64,000 nucleotides of DNA from Rhizobium mongolense subsp. loessense (lineage in GTDB: Bacteria > Pseudomonadota > Alphaproteobacteria > Rhizobiales > Rhizobiaceae). The notes under the pieces were generated by a model. The model saw nothing but the letters and a program-made list of their open reading frames with translations. It ran no database searches and was not told where the DNA came from. Made by a program: the position numbers and the translations under genes. The stretch spans positions 1,116,001 to 1,180,000 of the forward strand of contig NZ_FMTM01000001.1 in the NCBI RefSeq assembly GCF_900099775.1. Reading direction: 5' to 3'. Of the stretch, positions 18,953-28,967 are shown in pieces (position 1 is the stretch's first letter; every line of letters starts with the position of its first letter).

Positions 18953-20536
18953 ATGAAGCATGAACGCCCCGGCATCGAACTTTCCGGCCAACCACTCGGC
19001 TTTGCCGAGATGGTAAGGATAGGCTCCGGCAGGGTAGCGCTTTCTGCTTCGGCGACAGGCATGGCACGCGTGGAGATCGCACGTTCCGTCGTCGAGGAAG
19101 CGATCCAGGCTGGCATTCCCGTTTACGGTTCCACCACCGGGGTCGGCGCGATGAAGGATGTCGAATGGTCGGCGGAGGAACTCGACACCTTCAACCTCGG
19201 CCTCGTGCGGGCCCATCACTTCGGCACCGGCACACCATTTTCCAGCGCTGTCGTGCGAAATGCCATGGCCATCCGCGTCAATACCGCGCTGACGGGCCAG
19301 GTCGGGTGTACGCCGGAACTCATAGAAACCTATCTGCGGCTGCTCAGGGCCGACCTCATCCCGCTCGTGCGGCGCACGGGCTCGATCGGTTGCGCCGATA
19401 TCGGGCTCATGGGACAGATCGGCGCTGTTTTGACCGGCGTCGGCGAAGCCGTCTATCGCGGCAAGCGCATGCAAGCGGCCGATGCCTTCAGGGCAGCGGG
19501 GCTGGAACCGGTCACCATGGCGCCGCGCGACAGCCTCGCTTCGCTCAGCATCAATGCCGTGAGCTTTGCAGCCGCCGCCGAGGCAACGCGCAATGCGGCG
19601 GCTTCGATCCGCATTCTGCTCGCAACCGGTATGATGGCGGCCGGTGCGCTTGGCGCTTCCCGCGATCCCTGGAGGGCGGTGCGCCATGTCGGGACCCCGC
19701 GCGAAGCGCTGATCGGTTCGTGGCTATGCAATGCCTCCGACGCCTGGGAATGGCCGGTCGCAACCCACGTGCAGGATCCGCTCAGCCTTCGCATGATCGC
19801 GCAGGTCTTCGGCGCCGTGATCGAAAACCTGCTCTCGACCGGTCACAAGATCCTTGCTGCCACCGGCCGCTCTGACGACAACCCGGTTGTGGTCGAGGGC
19901 CGGGTGATGACGTCCGGCGGTTCGCTGCCCCTCGATGTGACGATCCTGCTGGAATCGGCGGCACTGTGCATGGCGCATGCGGCGCGCAACGCCTTCAACC
20001 GCTGTGTCTTGCTCGGCAACGGGCAGCGGCGCGACCTTCCGGTGAACCTCGTGCCGCCAGGCCGAATCGCAACTGGTTTCGGCCCGATCATCAAGCTCGC
20101 CGGCGAGATCTTTTCACGCGTGCTTTCCATGTCCAACCCGGTATCTGCCCAGTCGCTGGTGGTTGCGGCGGGGCTTGAGGACGAAGCGGCTTTCCTGCCG
20201 CTGGTCATCGAGCGCTTCGAGCGGCAGATGCAGGCGCTGAAGCGTCTTGCTGCCCTCGAGGCCCTGCTGGCAGCACAGGCGGCCGACATTCTAGGCGACC
20301 GGCCCGAGGGCGTTGCGGGCATGATCTACGATGTCGTCCGCAAGCACGCCGATTTCTACACCGTAGACCGGCCGCTTTCGGCCGAGGTCGAAGCGATTGA
20401 GGAAGAACTCGGATCCGACGAATTCGCTTCGAAGCTGATCGAGCAGGTGCCGATCGCCTCATTCGACGACTTCTTCGCGCTTGGCTCGCTCGAGCGCATC
20501 GAACGGAGACTGACGCAGGACGCCCTCGTCATCTGA
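18953..20536 (+). CDS. aromatic amino acid lyase family protein without MIO motif, likely ergothionase
   Basis: The 527-residue fold matches the histidine/phenylalanine ammonia-lyase family (YGSTTGVG with Tyr58, LEPVTMAPRDSLASL). The Ala-Ser-Gly that makes the MIO cofactor in true lyases is replaced: the usual GSVGASGD reads GSIGCADI here (Cys147-Ala148-Asp149). Such an enzyme should not deaminate histidine by MIO chemistry. Ergothionases, which eliminate trimethylamine from ergothioneine, belong to this family and to my knowledge do without MIO because the leaving group is already good. It has a clear AAGGAG site before ATG 18953 and heads a six-gene operon. The substrate is inferred. Confidence 0.7.
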   Translation: MKHERPGIELSGQPLGFAEMVRIGSGRVALSASATGMARVEIARSVVEEAIQAGIPVYGSTTGVGAMKDVEWSAEELDTFNLGLVRAHHFGTGTPFSSAVVRNAMAIRVNTALTGQVGCTPELIETYLRLLRADLIPLVRRTGSIGCADIGLMGQIGAVLTGVGEAVYRGKRMQAADAFRAAGLEPVTMAPRDSLASLSINAVSFAAAAEATRNAAASIRILLATGMMAAGALGASRDPWRAVRHVGTPREALIGSWLCNASDAWEWPVATHVQDPLSLRMIAQVFGAVIENLLSTGHKILAATGRSDDNPVVVEGRVMTSGGSLPLDVTILLESAALCMAHAARNAFNRCVLLGNGQRRDLPVNLVPPGRIATGFGPIIKLAGEIFSRVLSMSNPVSAQSLVVAAGLEDEAAFLPLVIERFERQMQALKRLAALEALLAAQAADILGDRPEGVAGMIYDVVRKHADFYTVDRPLSAEVEAIEEELGSDEFASKLIEQVPIASFDDFFALGSLERIERRLTQDALVI

Positions 20537-20564
20537 GCTTTTGAACCGCAAGCGGAGGAACAGC

Positions 20565-21947
20565 ATGGCTGATTTCGACCTCGTTCTGCAGGGCACCGTC
20601 GTGCTGCCGGAGCGCATCCTCGAAGAGGGGTATGTTGCAGTCCGCAATGGCAAGATCGCCGAGGTCGGCATCGGCGTGCCGCCTGCGGCCAGGGAGCGGC
20701 ATCTGCTCGGCAAGGCGCTGGTCCTGCCGGGTGCGATCGATGCGCAAGTGCATTCGCTCTCCCAGAAGGACCAGGAGGACTTCATCTGGTCGACGCGTTC
20801 GGCGGCGGCTGGCGGCGTAACGACGATCGTCGACATGCCCTATGACGAAGGCAATCTCGTCTGCTCGGCCGAGGCGGTGAAGAAGAAGATCGATCACGCG
20901 AGCCCTCAGGCGCGTGTCGATTTCGCGCTCTACGGCACGGTCAATCCGCAAGAAGGTGCGGCCCGAATCCGCGAAATGGCGGATGCCGGCGTTGCCGCGT
21001 TCAAATTCTCGACTTTCGGGACCGATCCGAAGCGTTTCCCGCGCATCCCCCCCGCCCTTCTCGACGAATGCTTTGCGGCGATCACGCCGACCGGGCTGAC
21101 GGCCGGTGTCCACAATGAAGACGATGAGGCAGTGCGCACCTACATGGAGAAGGTCAAGGCAAGCGGCGTGACGGATTGGCGCGCGCACGGTCTCTCGCGT
21201 CCGCCGATCACAGAGCTGCTTGCCATGCACACGATCTTCGAGACCGGGGCCCATACAGGCTGCCCGGCGCATGTCGTTCATTGCTCGCTCGGCCGCGGCT
21301 ACGACATCGCCCGCGCCTACCGCCGCGACGGGTTCGAGGCGACGGTCGAATGCTGCATTCACTACCTGACGCTTGACGAGGAAAACGATGTGCGGCGCCT
21401 CGGCGGAAAAGCAAAGATCAATCCGCCGATCCGGCCACGCGCCGAGGTGGAAACGCTGTGGCGGAAAGTGGCGGAAGGCAACGTCTGGCTGGTTTCGACC
21501 GATCATGTAAGCTGGTCGGAAAATCGCAAGACCAATCCGGATATGCTGGCAAATGCCTCCGGCGTGCCCGGGCTCGAGGTTATGGTGCCGTTGTTCGTCA
21601 AAGGTGCGCTCGAACGAGGCATCCCGCTCTCGTGGGCTGCGAAACTGATGGCGGGAAATCCGGCGAAACATTTCCGCCTCGACCACATCAAGGGCGCGCT
21701 GACGCCCGGCAAGGATGCCGACATCGTCGTGCTTGAACCGCGCGAAGCCGTCTATGATGCTGCCGCGAACGGCAACAATGTCGTCGGCTGGAGCCCCTAT
21801 AACGGCATCCGTCTGCCATGGACGATTTCGGCAGTATATCTGCGCGGCAGCCAGATAACCGATGGTATGAAGGTGCTTGCAGAGCCCGGCACGGGAAAAT
21901 TCGTCCGCCCTCTGCCGCGTCAGATCATTTCCGGAGAAGCTGCATGA
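20565..21947 (+). CDS. hydantoinase/allantoinase-type amidohydrolase, likely hydantoin-5-propionate hydrolase
   Basis: A 460-residue cyclic amidohydrolase of the dihydropyrimidinase/allantoinase class, which opens hydantoin-like rings. The metal residues can be traced: Gln61-Val-His63 (normally His-x-His), the carboxylatable Lys147 in AAFKFSTF, His183 in VHNEDDE, His239 in HVVHCS and Asp313 in STDHVSW. The first His is therefore Gln. In the proposed route it would open hydantoin-5-propionate to N-carbamoyl-glutamate. ATG 20565 follows GCGGAGGAA. It overlaps the next gene by ATGA. Confidence 0.75.
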   Translation: MADFDLVLQGTVVLPERILEEGYVAVRNGKIAEVGIGVPPAARERHLLGKALVLPGAIDAQVHSLSQKDQEDFIWSTRSAAAGGVTTIVDMPYDEGNLVCSAEAVKKKIDHASPQARVDFALYGTVNPQEGAARIREMADAGVAAFKFSTFGTDPKRFPRIPPALLDECFAAITPTGLTAGVHNEDDEAVRTYMEKVKASGVTDWRAHGLSRPPITELLAMHTIFETGAHTGCPAHVVHCSLGRGYDIARAYRRDGFEATVECCIHYLTLDEENDVRRLGGKAKINPPIRPRAEVETLWRKVAEGNVWLVSTDHVSWSENRKTNPDMLANASGVPGLEVMVPLFVKGALERGIPLSWAAKLMAGNPAKHFRLDHIKGALTPGKDADIVVLEPREAVYDAAANGNNVVGWSPYNGIRLPWTISAVYLRGSQITDGMKVLAEPGTGKFVRPLPRQIISGEAA

Positions 21948-23224
21948 ACCGCAACCTGCCCGTCAACGCCGATCGCATCGCCGAGGATATCGATGCGCTG
22001 GCGAAGATCACCGAACCCGATCATCCATGGACACGCCGGGCTTTCTCGCCGCTCTTTCTTGACGGCCGCGCCTATATCGAAACGCGCATGAAGGCGGCCG
22101 GGCTGGAGACGCGCATCGATGCCGCCGGCAATCTGATCGGGCGCAGTCCAGGGACAAAACCAGGTCTTGGCACGATTATGGTCGGCTCGCATTCCGATAC
22201 GGTGCCGGACGGCGGACGCTTTGATGGTATCGCCGGTGTAATCTCGGCGCTGGAAGTCGCCCGCGCGCTCAAGGACCAGGCGATCACACTGGAGCATGAT
22301 CTGGAAATCGTCGATTTCCTTGCGGAAGAGGTCAGCATCTTCGGCGTTTCATGCGTCGGCAGCCGCGGCATGACTGGACAACTTCCCGAAGCCTGGCTTG
22401 CGCGCAAGAGCGGCGACCGCGATCTGGCACAAGGCATCTCTGGTGTCGGCGGCGATCCGGAGACGCTTCTCGCGCAGCGGCGTCCGGACCTCAAAGGCTT
22501 CCTCGAACTGCATATCGAGCAAGGGCCGGTGCTTGAGAATGAGAAGAAGGATATCGGCATCGTGACGGCGATCGCGGGCATCACCCGGATTGAAGTCACC
22601 GTCGAGGGTCGGGCGGACCATGCCGGAACGACGCCGATGGATGCCCGCGCGGATGCGCTGGTGGCGGCCTCGCAACTGGTGCTCGATATCCGCGATGCGG
22701 CAGCGGAGCGGGCGAAGACGCCGGGTCATTTCGCAGCGACCGTTGGCGAATTCCGGATCGAGCCGAATGCGGCTAACGTCGTGCCTTCCAAGGTGGTTCT
22801 GCTCATCGACGGGCGCGCGGAAATTCGCAGCGACATGGAAGCCTTCTGTATGTGGCTCGATGCACATGTCATCAAGCTTGCGATCGCCCACGGCGTCATG
22901 ATCAACTCACCCAATCGCGTATCCGACAACTATCCGACACCCGGCAATCCCACCCTGCTGAAGACGCTGGAAAAGGCCTGTGAAACCGTCGGTGCCAAAC
23001 ATCGACGCATGGCGTCGGGCGCAGGGCACGATACGGCATGGATCGCGAAGGTCGCACCGGCCGCGATGATCTTCGTGCCATGCAAGGAAGGACGCAGCCA
23101 CTCGGCCGACGAATGGGCAAAGAACGACGACATCGCACTTGGCGCTGCCGTGCTTTTTGCGGCTGTGCGCGAGATGGACAGAACGTTGGAAAAGGAGGCT
23201 GAGGATGGGGCGCATACTCGTTGA
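21944..23224 (+). CDS. M20-family N-carbamoyl-L-amino acid hydrolase / allantoate amidohydrolase
   Basis: A 426-residue binuclear-metal amidase of the HyuC/AllC group. The ligand pattern is visible: GSHSDTVPDGGRFDG (His83, Asp94), AEEV (Glu128-Glu129), LELHIEQGPVLE (His190) and GAGHDTAW near the C-terminus. These enzymes cut N-carbamoyl amino acids or allantoate, releasing CO2 and ammonia. Next to a hydantoinase it most simply converts N-carbamoyl-L-glutamate to glutamate. The ATG at 21944 overlaps the upstream stop (ATGA), and the coding end runs 20 bases into the next gene. Confidence 0.85.
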   Translation: MNRNLPVNADRIAEDIDALAKITEPDHPWTRRAFSPLFLDGRAYIETRMKAAGLETRIDAAGNLIGRSPGTKPGLGTIMVGSHSDTVPDGGRFDGIAGVISALEVARALKDQAITLEHDLEIVDFLAEEVSIFGVSCVGSRGMTGQLPEAWLARKSGDRDLAQGISGVGGDPETLLAQRRPDLKGFLELHIEQGPVLENEKKDIGIVTAIAGITRIEVTVEGRADHAGTTPMDARADALVAASQLVLDIRDAAAERAKTPGHFAATVGEFRIEPNAANVVPSKVVLLIDGRAEIRSDMEAFCMWLDAHVIKLAIAHGVMINSPNRVSDNYPTPGNPTLLKTLEKACETVGAKHRRMASGAGHDTAWIAKVAPAAMIFVPCKEGRSHSADEWAKNDDIALGAAVLFAAVREMDRTLEKEAEDGAHTR

Positions 23225-24302
23225 GAAAGACGTCGAGGCGGCGGTCAAGGGCGGCTCGGTCTATGCAGCGGGCGGCGGCGGCTGGGCCGATCACGGCCGG
23301 ATGCTGGGATATGCCGCGGTCAGTATCGGCAAGCCGGAGCTCGTTTCCGTCGATGAATTGAAGGACGCCGACTGGATCGCGACAGCAGCGGCAATCGGTG
23401 CGCCGGCTTCCACGACACCTTGGGAAATGCAAGGCATCGACTATGTGAAGGCCGTGCAGCTCTTGCAGGACGAACTTGGCGAAAGGCTTTCTGGGCTTAT
23501 CATCGGGCAGAACGGAAAATCCTCGACGCTGAACGGCTGGCTGCCCTCGGCAATTCTCGGCACCAAGGTTGTCGATGCCGTCGGTGATATCCGAGCACAT
23601 CCGACCGGCGACATGGGCTCGATCGGCATGGCGGGCTCACCGGAGCAGATGATCCAGACGGCGGTCGGCGGCAACCGCGCGGAGAACCGCTACATCGAGC
23701 TCGTGGTGAAGGGTGCGACCGCGAAGATCTCGCCGATCCTCCGCGCTGCCTCCGACCAATCGGGCGGCTTCATTGCCAGCTGCCGCAATCCGGTGCGGAC
23801 ATCGTATGTGCGCAAGCATGCAGCACTCGGCGGCATCTCGATGGCGCTTGCCCTCGGCGAAGCGATCATTGCGGCGGAAAAGAAGGACGGACCCGCCGTC
23901 ATCGATGCAATCTGCAAGACAACCGGCGGCAGCATCCTCGCAGAAGGCGTGATTGCCAAGAAGGACGTCGTCTACACCAAGGAAGCCTTCGATATCGGCA
24001 CGATCGTCGTCGGCTCCGGCACCAAGGCCGTGACGATGCATGTGATGAACGAGTACATGGCTGTCGACGACGCCGACGGAGCGCGCATGGCAACTTTTCC
24101 GTCGGTCATCACGACGCTTTCTCCAGACGGTGAGCCGCTCAGCGTCGGCCAGCTCAAGGAGGGTATGCATGTCTTCATCCTGCATGTGCCGATGGAGATC
24201 ATACCGCTTTCCGCAAGCGTGCTCGATCCGACCGTTTATCCGCCCGTGGAAAAGGCAATGGGCATCGAGATTGCGCGCTACGCCCTGGCGGCAAGGGCCT
24301 GA
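23205..24302 (+). CDS. DUF917 / S-methyl-thiohydantoin desulfurase-like protein
   Basis: This 365-residue protein has the DUF917 layout: an N-terminal GGSVYAAGGGGWADHGRMLG, then AIGAPASTTPWEMQG, a central GIVVAD-like region and a C-terminal small beta domain ending in HVPMEIIPLSASV. To my knowledge DUF917 was renamed after an S-methyl-thiohydantoin desulfurase activity. That suits a step removing sulfur from the thiohydantoin propionate formed from thiourocanate. The ATG at 23205 has an AAAGGAGG site and overlaps the upstream gene by 20 bases. Older calls link DUF917 to hydantoinase-like loci. Confidence 0.75.
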   Translation: MGRILVEKDVEAAVKGGSVYAAGGGGWADHGRMLGYAAVSIGKPELVSVDELKDADWIATAAAIGAPASTTPWEMQGIDYVKAVQLLQDELGERLSGLIIGQNGKSSTLNGWLPSAILGTKVVDAVGDIRAHPTGDMGSIGMAGSPEQMIQTAVGGNRAENRYIELVVKGATAKISPILRAASDQSGGFIASCRNPVRTSYVRKHAALGGISMALALGEAIIAAEKKDGPAVIDAICKTTGGSILAEGVIAKKDVVYTKEAFDIGTIVVGSGTKAVTMHVMNEYMAVDDADGARMATFPSVITTLSPDGEPLSVGQLKEGMHVFILHVPMEIIPLSASVLDPTVYPPVEKAMGIEIARYALAARA

Positions 24303-24306
24303 CGCG

Positions 24307-24651
24307 ATGGCACGAGATGGTGGCCTTGAGGAACTGCTGCGCGAAGAGTTCGGCGGCCTGCCCGGTCTCAGCGAAAAGCCGATGTTCGGCGGCTGGGCCT
24401 TTCTGCTGAACGGCAACCTTCTTTGTGGTGCGCGAGAAGATGGCATGCTGGTCCGGCTCGGCAAAGGCAATGACGGCTGGGCGCTGGAGCTGCCAGGCGT
24501 CGTCCAGATGATCTTAGGCGAACGGGCGATGCAGGGCTGGGTTCGCGCGGACGCCCGCGTCTATGGCGACGATGCGCTGCGCAAGCATCTGCTAAATGCC
24601 GCACTCGACTATGTGCAAACCCTGCAGGTGAAACAACAAGACAGGACTTGA
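24307..24651 (+). CDS. TfoX N-terminal-domain small protein
   Basis: A 114-residue protein resembling the TfoX/Sxy N-terminal domain: EKPMFGGWAFLLNGNLLCGAREDGMLVRLG is split here as EKPMFGGWAFLLNGN and LVRLGKGNDG. Small stand-alone members of this family are widespread and mostly uncharacterised. It lies between the desulfurase-like and urocanase-like genes with gaps of 4 and 14 bases, so it is transcribed with them. Its contribution to the pathway is unknown. Confidence 0.7.
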   Translation: MARDGGLEELLREEFGGLPGLSEKPMFGGWAFLLNGNLLCGAREDGMLVRLGKGNDGWALELPGVVQMILGERAMQGWVRADARVYGDDALRKHLLNAALDYVQTLQVKQQDRT

Positions 24652-24665
24652 GGAAGGACATCCCC

Positions 24666-26327
24666 ATGCCGAAGCCCAATCCACGTCATCCGAAATTTCC
24701 GATTCCTGGCGGGCCGGAGTTGCGGGCCAAGGGGTGGCGGCAAGAGGCGCTGCTGCGCCTCCTCGAAAACGTGCTTGCCGTCGGCGAAGACCCTGACAAT
24801 CTCGTCGTTTATGCCGCGCTCGGCAAGGCGGCGCGCAACTGGGCGGCGCACAAGGGCATCGTCAAGGCTCTGACCGAGATGGAAGAGGACCAGACGCTGC
24901 TGATCCAGTCCGGCAAGCCGATCGGCCTGGTGAAGACTCATGCCAAGGCACCACTCGTCATCATGGCGAACTGCAATATCGTCGGACAGTGGGCGAAGGC
25001 CGAAGTCTTCTACGAATTGCAGCGCAAGGGGCTGATCTGCTGGGGCGGGCTGACGGCAGGCGCCTGGCAGTATATCGGCAGCCAGGGCGTCATCCAGGGA
25101 ACCTACGAAATCTTCATGCGCATTGCCGAGCGGCGTTTCGGCGGCGACCTCTTCGGCCGCTTCGTGCTCACCGCCGGCCTTGGCGGCATGGGAGGGGCTC
25201 AACCGCTTGCTGGACGCATGGCGGGAGCTGCAATCCTCTGCGTCGATATCGATCCGGAGCGGGCAAAGAAGCGTCAGCAAGTCGGCTATCTGCAGGAGAT
25301 TGCACCTGATCTTGATGCCGCACTACAAATGATCGACACGGCCGTGAAGGAAAAGCGCGCACTGTCCGTCGGCCTCGTCGGCAATGCGGCCGAGATTTAT
25401 CCAGAGATCGCCCGGCGCGGCATCACGCCGGACATCGTGACGGACCAGACCTCGGCACACGATCTCGTCTACGGCTATGTTCCGAAGGGCATGAGCCTTG
25501 ACCAGGTCAAGGCACTTCGCGACGACGGCCAGGGCCAGTTGATGGCGGCAAGCCGCGCCTCGATCGTTCAACATGTGACGGCGATGCTGGAATTCCAGAA
25601 GAAGGGCTCCGAGGTCTTCGACAACGGCAACCTGATCCGTACACAGGCCAGAGAAGGCGGCGTTGCCAATGCCTTCGACATTCCGATCTTCACCGAAGCC
25701 TATTTGCGCCCGCTTTTCGCGCGCGCTATCGGTCCCTTCCGCTGGATGGCGCTGTCGGGAGAAGCAAGCGACATTGCAAGGATCGACGATCTGCTGCTCG
25801 AAATGTTCCCGGATAACAAGATCATCACCAACTGGATCCGGCTTGCCCGCGAGCATGTGCCTTTCGAGGGCCTGCCGGCGCGGATCGCCTGGCTGGGCCA
25901 TGGCGAGCGCACCGCGCTTGCCCGTCGCGTCAACGAATTGGTCGCAAGCGCAGAGTTGAAAGGCGCTGTCGCCTTCTCCCGCGACCATCTCGATGCCGGT
26001 GCCATGGCGCATCCAAACATCATGACCGAGCGCATGAAGGATGGCTCCGATGCCATTGCCGACTGGCCGCTGATCGATGCGATGATGCTCTGCTCCTCGA
26101 TGGCTGACCTCGTCGTCGTCCATTCCGGCGGAGGCGGCTATGCCGGCTACATGACCAGCTGCGGCGTGACTGTCGTTGCCGACGGCACCGAGGCCGCCGA
26201 CGAGCGGCTCGATCATGCGCTTACCAACGACACGGCGCTCGGCGTCATGCGCTATGCGGATGCCGGATACGAGGAAGCGCTGGACGAAGTGCAAAAAAAG
26301 GATGTGCCGTATATTCGATTGAGTTAG
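24666..26327 (+). CDS. urocanate hydratase homologue, likely thiourocanate hydratase
   Basis: Full length for HutU (553 residues) with the NAD+-enzyme layout: TLLIQSGKPIGLVKTH, TAGAWQYIGSQGVIQGTYE, VLTAGLGGMGGAQPLAGRM, TDQTSAHD and DGSDAIADWPL. The urocanase active-site Cys, normally in GLPARICWVG, is Ala408 here (GLPARIAWLG). No hutH, hutI or hutG gene is adjacent. Paired with a MIO-less lyase, it most likely hydrates thiourocanate rather than urocanate. The start at ATG 24666 was chosen over TTG 24648. It is the last gene of the operon. Confidence 0.72.
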   Translation: MPKPNPRHPKFPIPGGPELRAKGWRQEALLRLLENVLAVGEDPDNLVVYAALGKAARNWAAHKGIVKALTEMEEDQTLLIQSGKPIGLVKTHAKAPLVIMANCNIVGQWAKAEVFYELQRKGLICWGGLTAGAWQYIGSQGVIQGTYEIFMRIAERRFGGDLFGRFVLTAGLGGMGGAQPLAGRMAGAAILCVDIDPERAKKRQQVGYLQEIAPDLDAALQMIDTAVKEKRALSVGLVGNAAEIYPEIARRGITPDIVTDQTSAHDLVYGYVPKGMSLDQVKALRDDGQGQLMAASRASIVQHVTAMLEFQKKGSEVFDNGNLIRTQAREGGVANAFDIPIFTEAYLRPLFARAIGPFRWMALSGEASDIARIDDLLLEMFPDNKIITNWIRLAREHVPFEGLPARIAWLGHGERTALARRVNELVASAELKGAVAFSRDHLDAGAMAHPNIMTERMKDGSDAIADWPLIDAMMLCSSMADLVVVHSGGGGYAGYMTSCGVTVVADGTEAADERLDHALTNDTALGVMRYADAGYEEALDEVQKKDVPYIRLS

Positions 26328-26362
26328 CACGCAAGACCAGGCGCCTTGACCTAGGGATTCCC

Positions 26363-28002
<1,640 letters not shown>

Positions 28003-28093
28003 GGCTCAAGCCTTTCTCCATACATCTAGCCAGAAGGGCACAAGCTGTCCAATATATGGAACTGACGTTTTTGATAGGTTTTGGAGATACCGC

Positions 28094-28966
28094 ATGGAGC
28101 TTCGGCATATCCGCTATTTTCTGGCGGTCGCGGAGGAAGGCAATTTTACGCGGGCCGCAACGAAACTCGGCATCGGCCAGCCGCCGCTCAGCCAGCAGAT
28201 CCGCGATCTCGAAACGGAAATAGGCGCGGCCCTGTTTCACCGCGTGCCGCATGGCGCGGAATTGACGGCGGCGGGCGAGGCGTTTCTCGGTGAAGCCAAG
28301 GCGTCACTCGCTTTTGCCGAGAAGGCGAAACTTGCCGCCCAGCGTGCCAATCGCGGCGAGACGGGCAAGCTGGCGCTCGGCTTTACAGCCTCCTCCGCGT
28401 TCAATCCGGTTGTCAGCGCGACGATCAGGCGGTTTCGCGCGCGGTGGCCGGAAGTACGACTGTCTCTGACGGAGATGAATACGTTGGCACTGATGGAGAA
28501 ACTCAATCGCGGCGAATTGGATGCGACCTTCATGCGCCCGAGCCTCGACGATCCGCCGGGCGTGCGCCTGAAACGTCTCGATGACGAGCCGATGGTGGTT
28601 GCCCTGCCCGCAAACCATCCGCTGGCGAAGTCCGAGCGCCTGTCCCTGGCACTGCTGTCAAATGAGCCGTTCATTCTCTTCCCGCGGCTGGTTGGCCTCA
28701 GCCTCTTCGACGATGTCGTGCTCGCCTGCAGGAAGGCGGGTTTCGAGCTGACGGTGGCACAGGAAGCGCCGCAGATTTCCTCTGTCGTCAATCTGGTTGC
28801 GGCAGAGCTCGGAGTGTCGATCGTTCCGGCATCGATCGCACAGATCAGGCTCGATGGCGTCGCCTACCGGCAAATCGACGGGCCGCCTGCGGTCGCGCGG
28901 CTGGCCCTCGCGGTGCTGAAGACGCAACGCTCGCCGGTGACGGAAAATCTGATGAGCCTGCTTTGA
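28094..28966 (+). CDS. LysR-family regulator, YnfL/BenM-like
   Basis: A 290-residue LysR regulator. Helix-turn-helix: MELRHIRYFLAVAEEGNFTR, then LGIGQPPLSQQIRDLE, the signature of the BenM/CatM-like branch. The effector domain follows (GFTASSAFNP, LVAAELGVSIVPASI). It is divergent from the MFS-VOC operon and is its likely controller. The ATG at 28094 gives the family start; upstream in-frame codons lack homology. Confidence 0.9.
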   Translation: MELRHIRYFLAVAEEGNFTRAATKLGIGQPPLSQQIRDLETEIGAALFHRVPHGAELTAAGEAFLGEAKASLAFAEKAKLAAQRANRGETGKLALGFTASSAFNPVVSATIRRFRARWPEVRLSLTEMNTLALMEKLNRGELDATFMRPSLDDPPGVRLKRLDDEPMVVALPANHPLAKSERLSLALLSNEPFILFPRLVGLSLFDDVVLACRKAGFELTVAQEAPQISSVVNLVAAELGVSIVPASIAQIRLDGVAYRQIDGPPAVARLALAVLKTQRSPVTENLMSLL

Positions 28967-28967
28967 C

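Noticed and set aside
18953..26327. Operon as ordinary histidine utilization (hut)
   Set aside because: The lyase has no Ala-Ser-Gly, the urocanase homologue lacks its active-site Cys, and hutI and hutG are absent while hydantoin-type enzymes are present.
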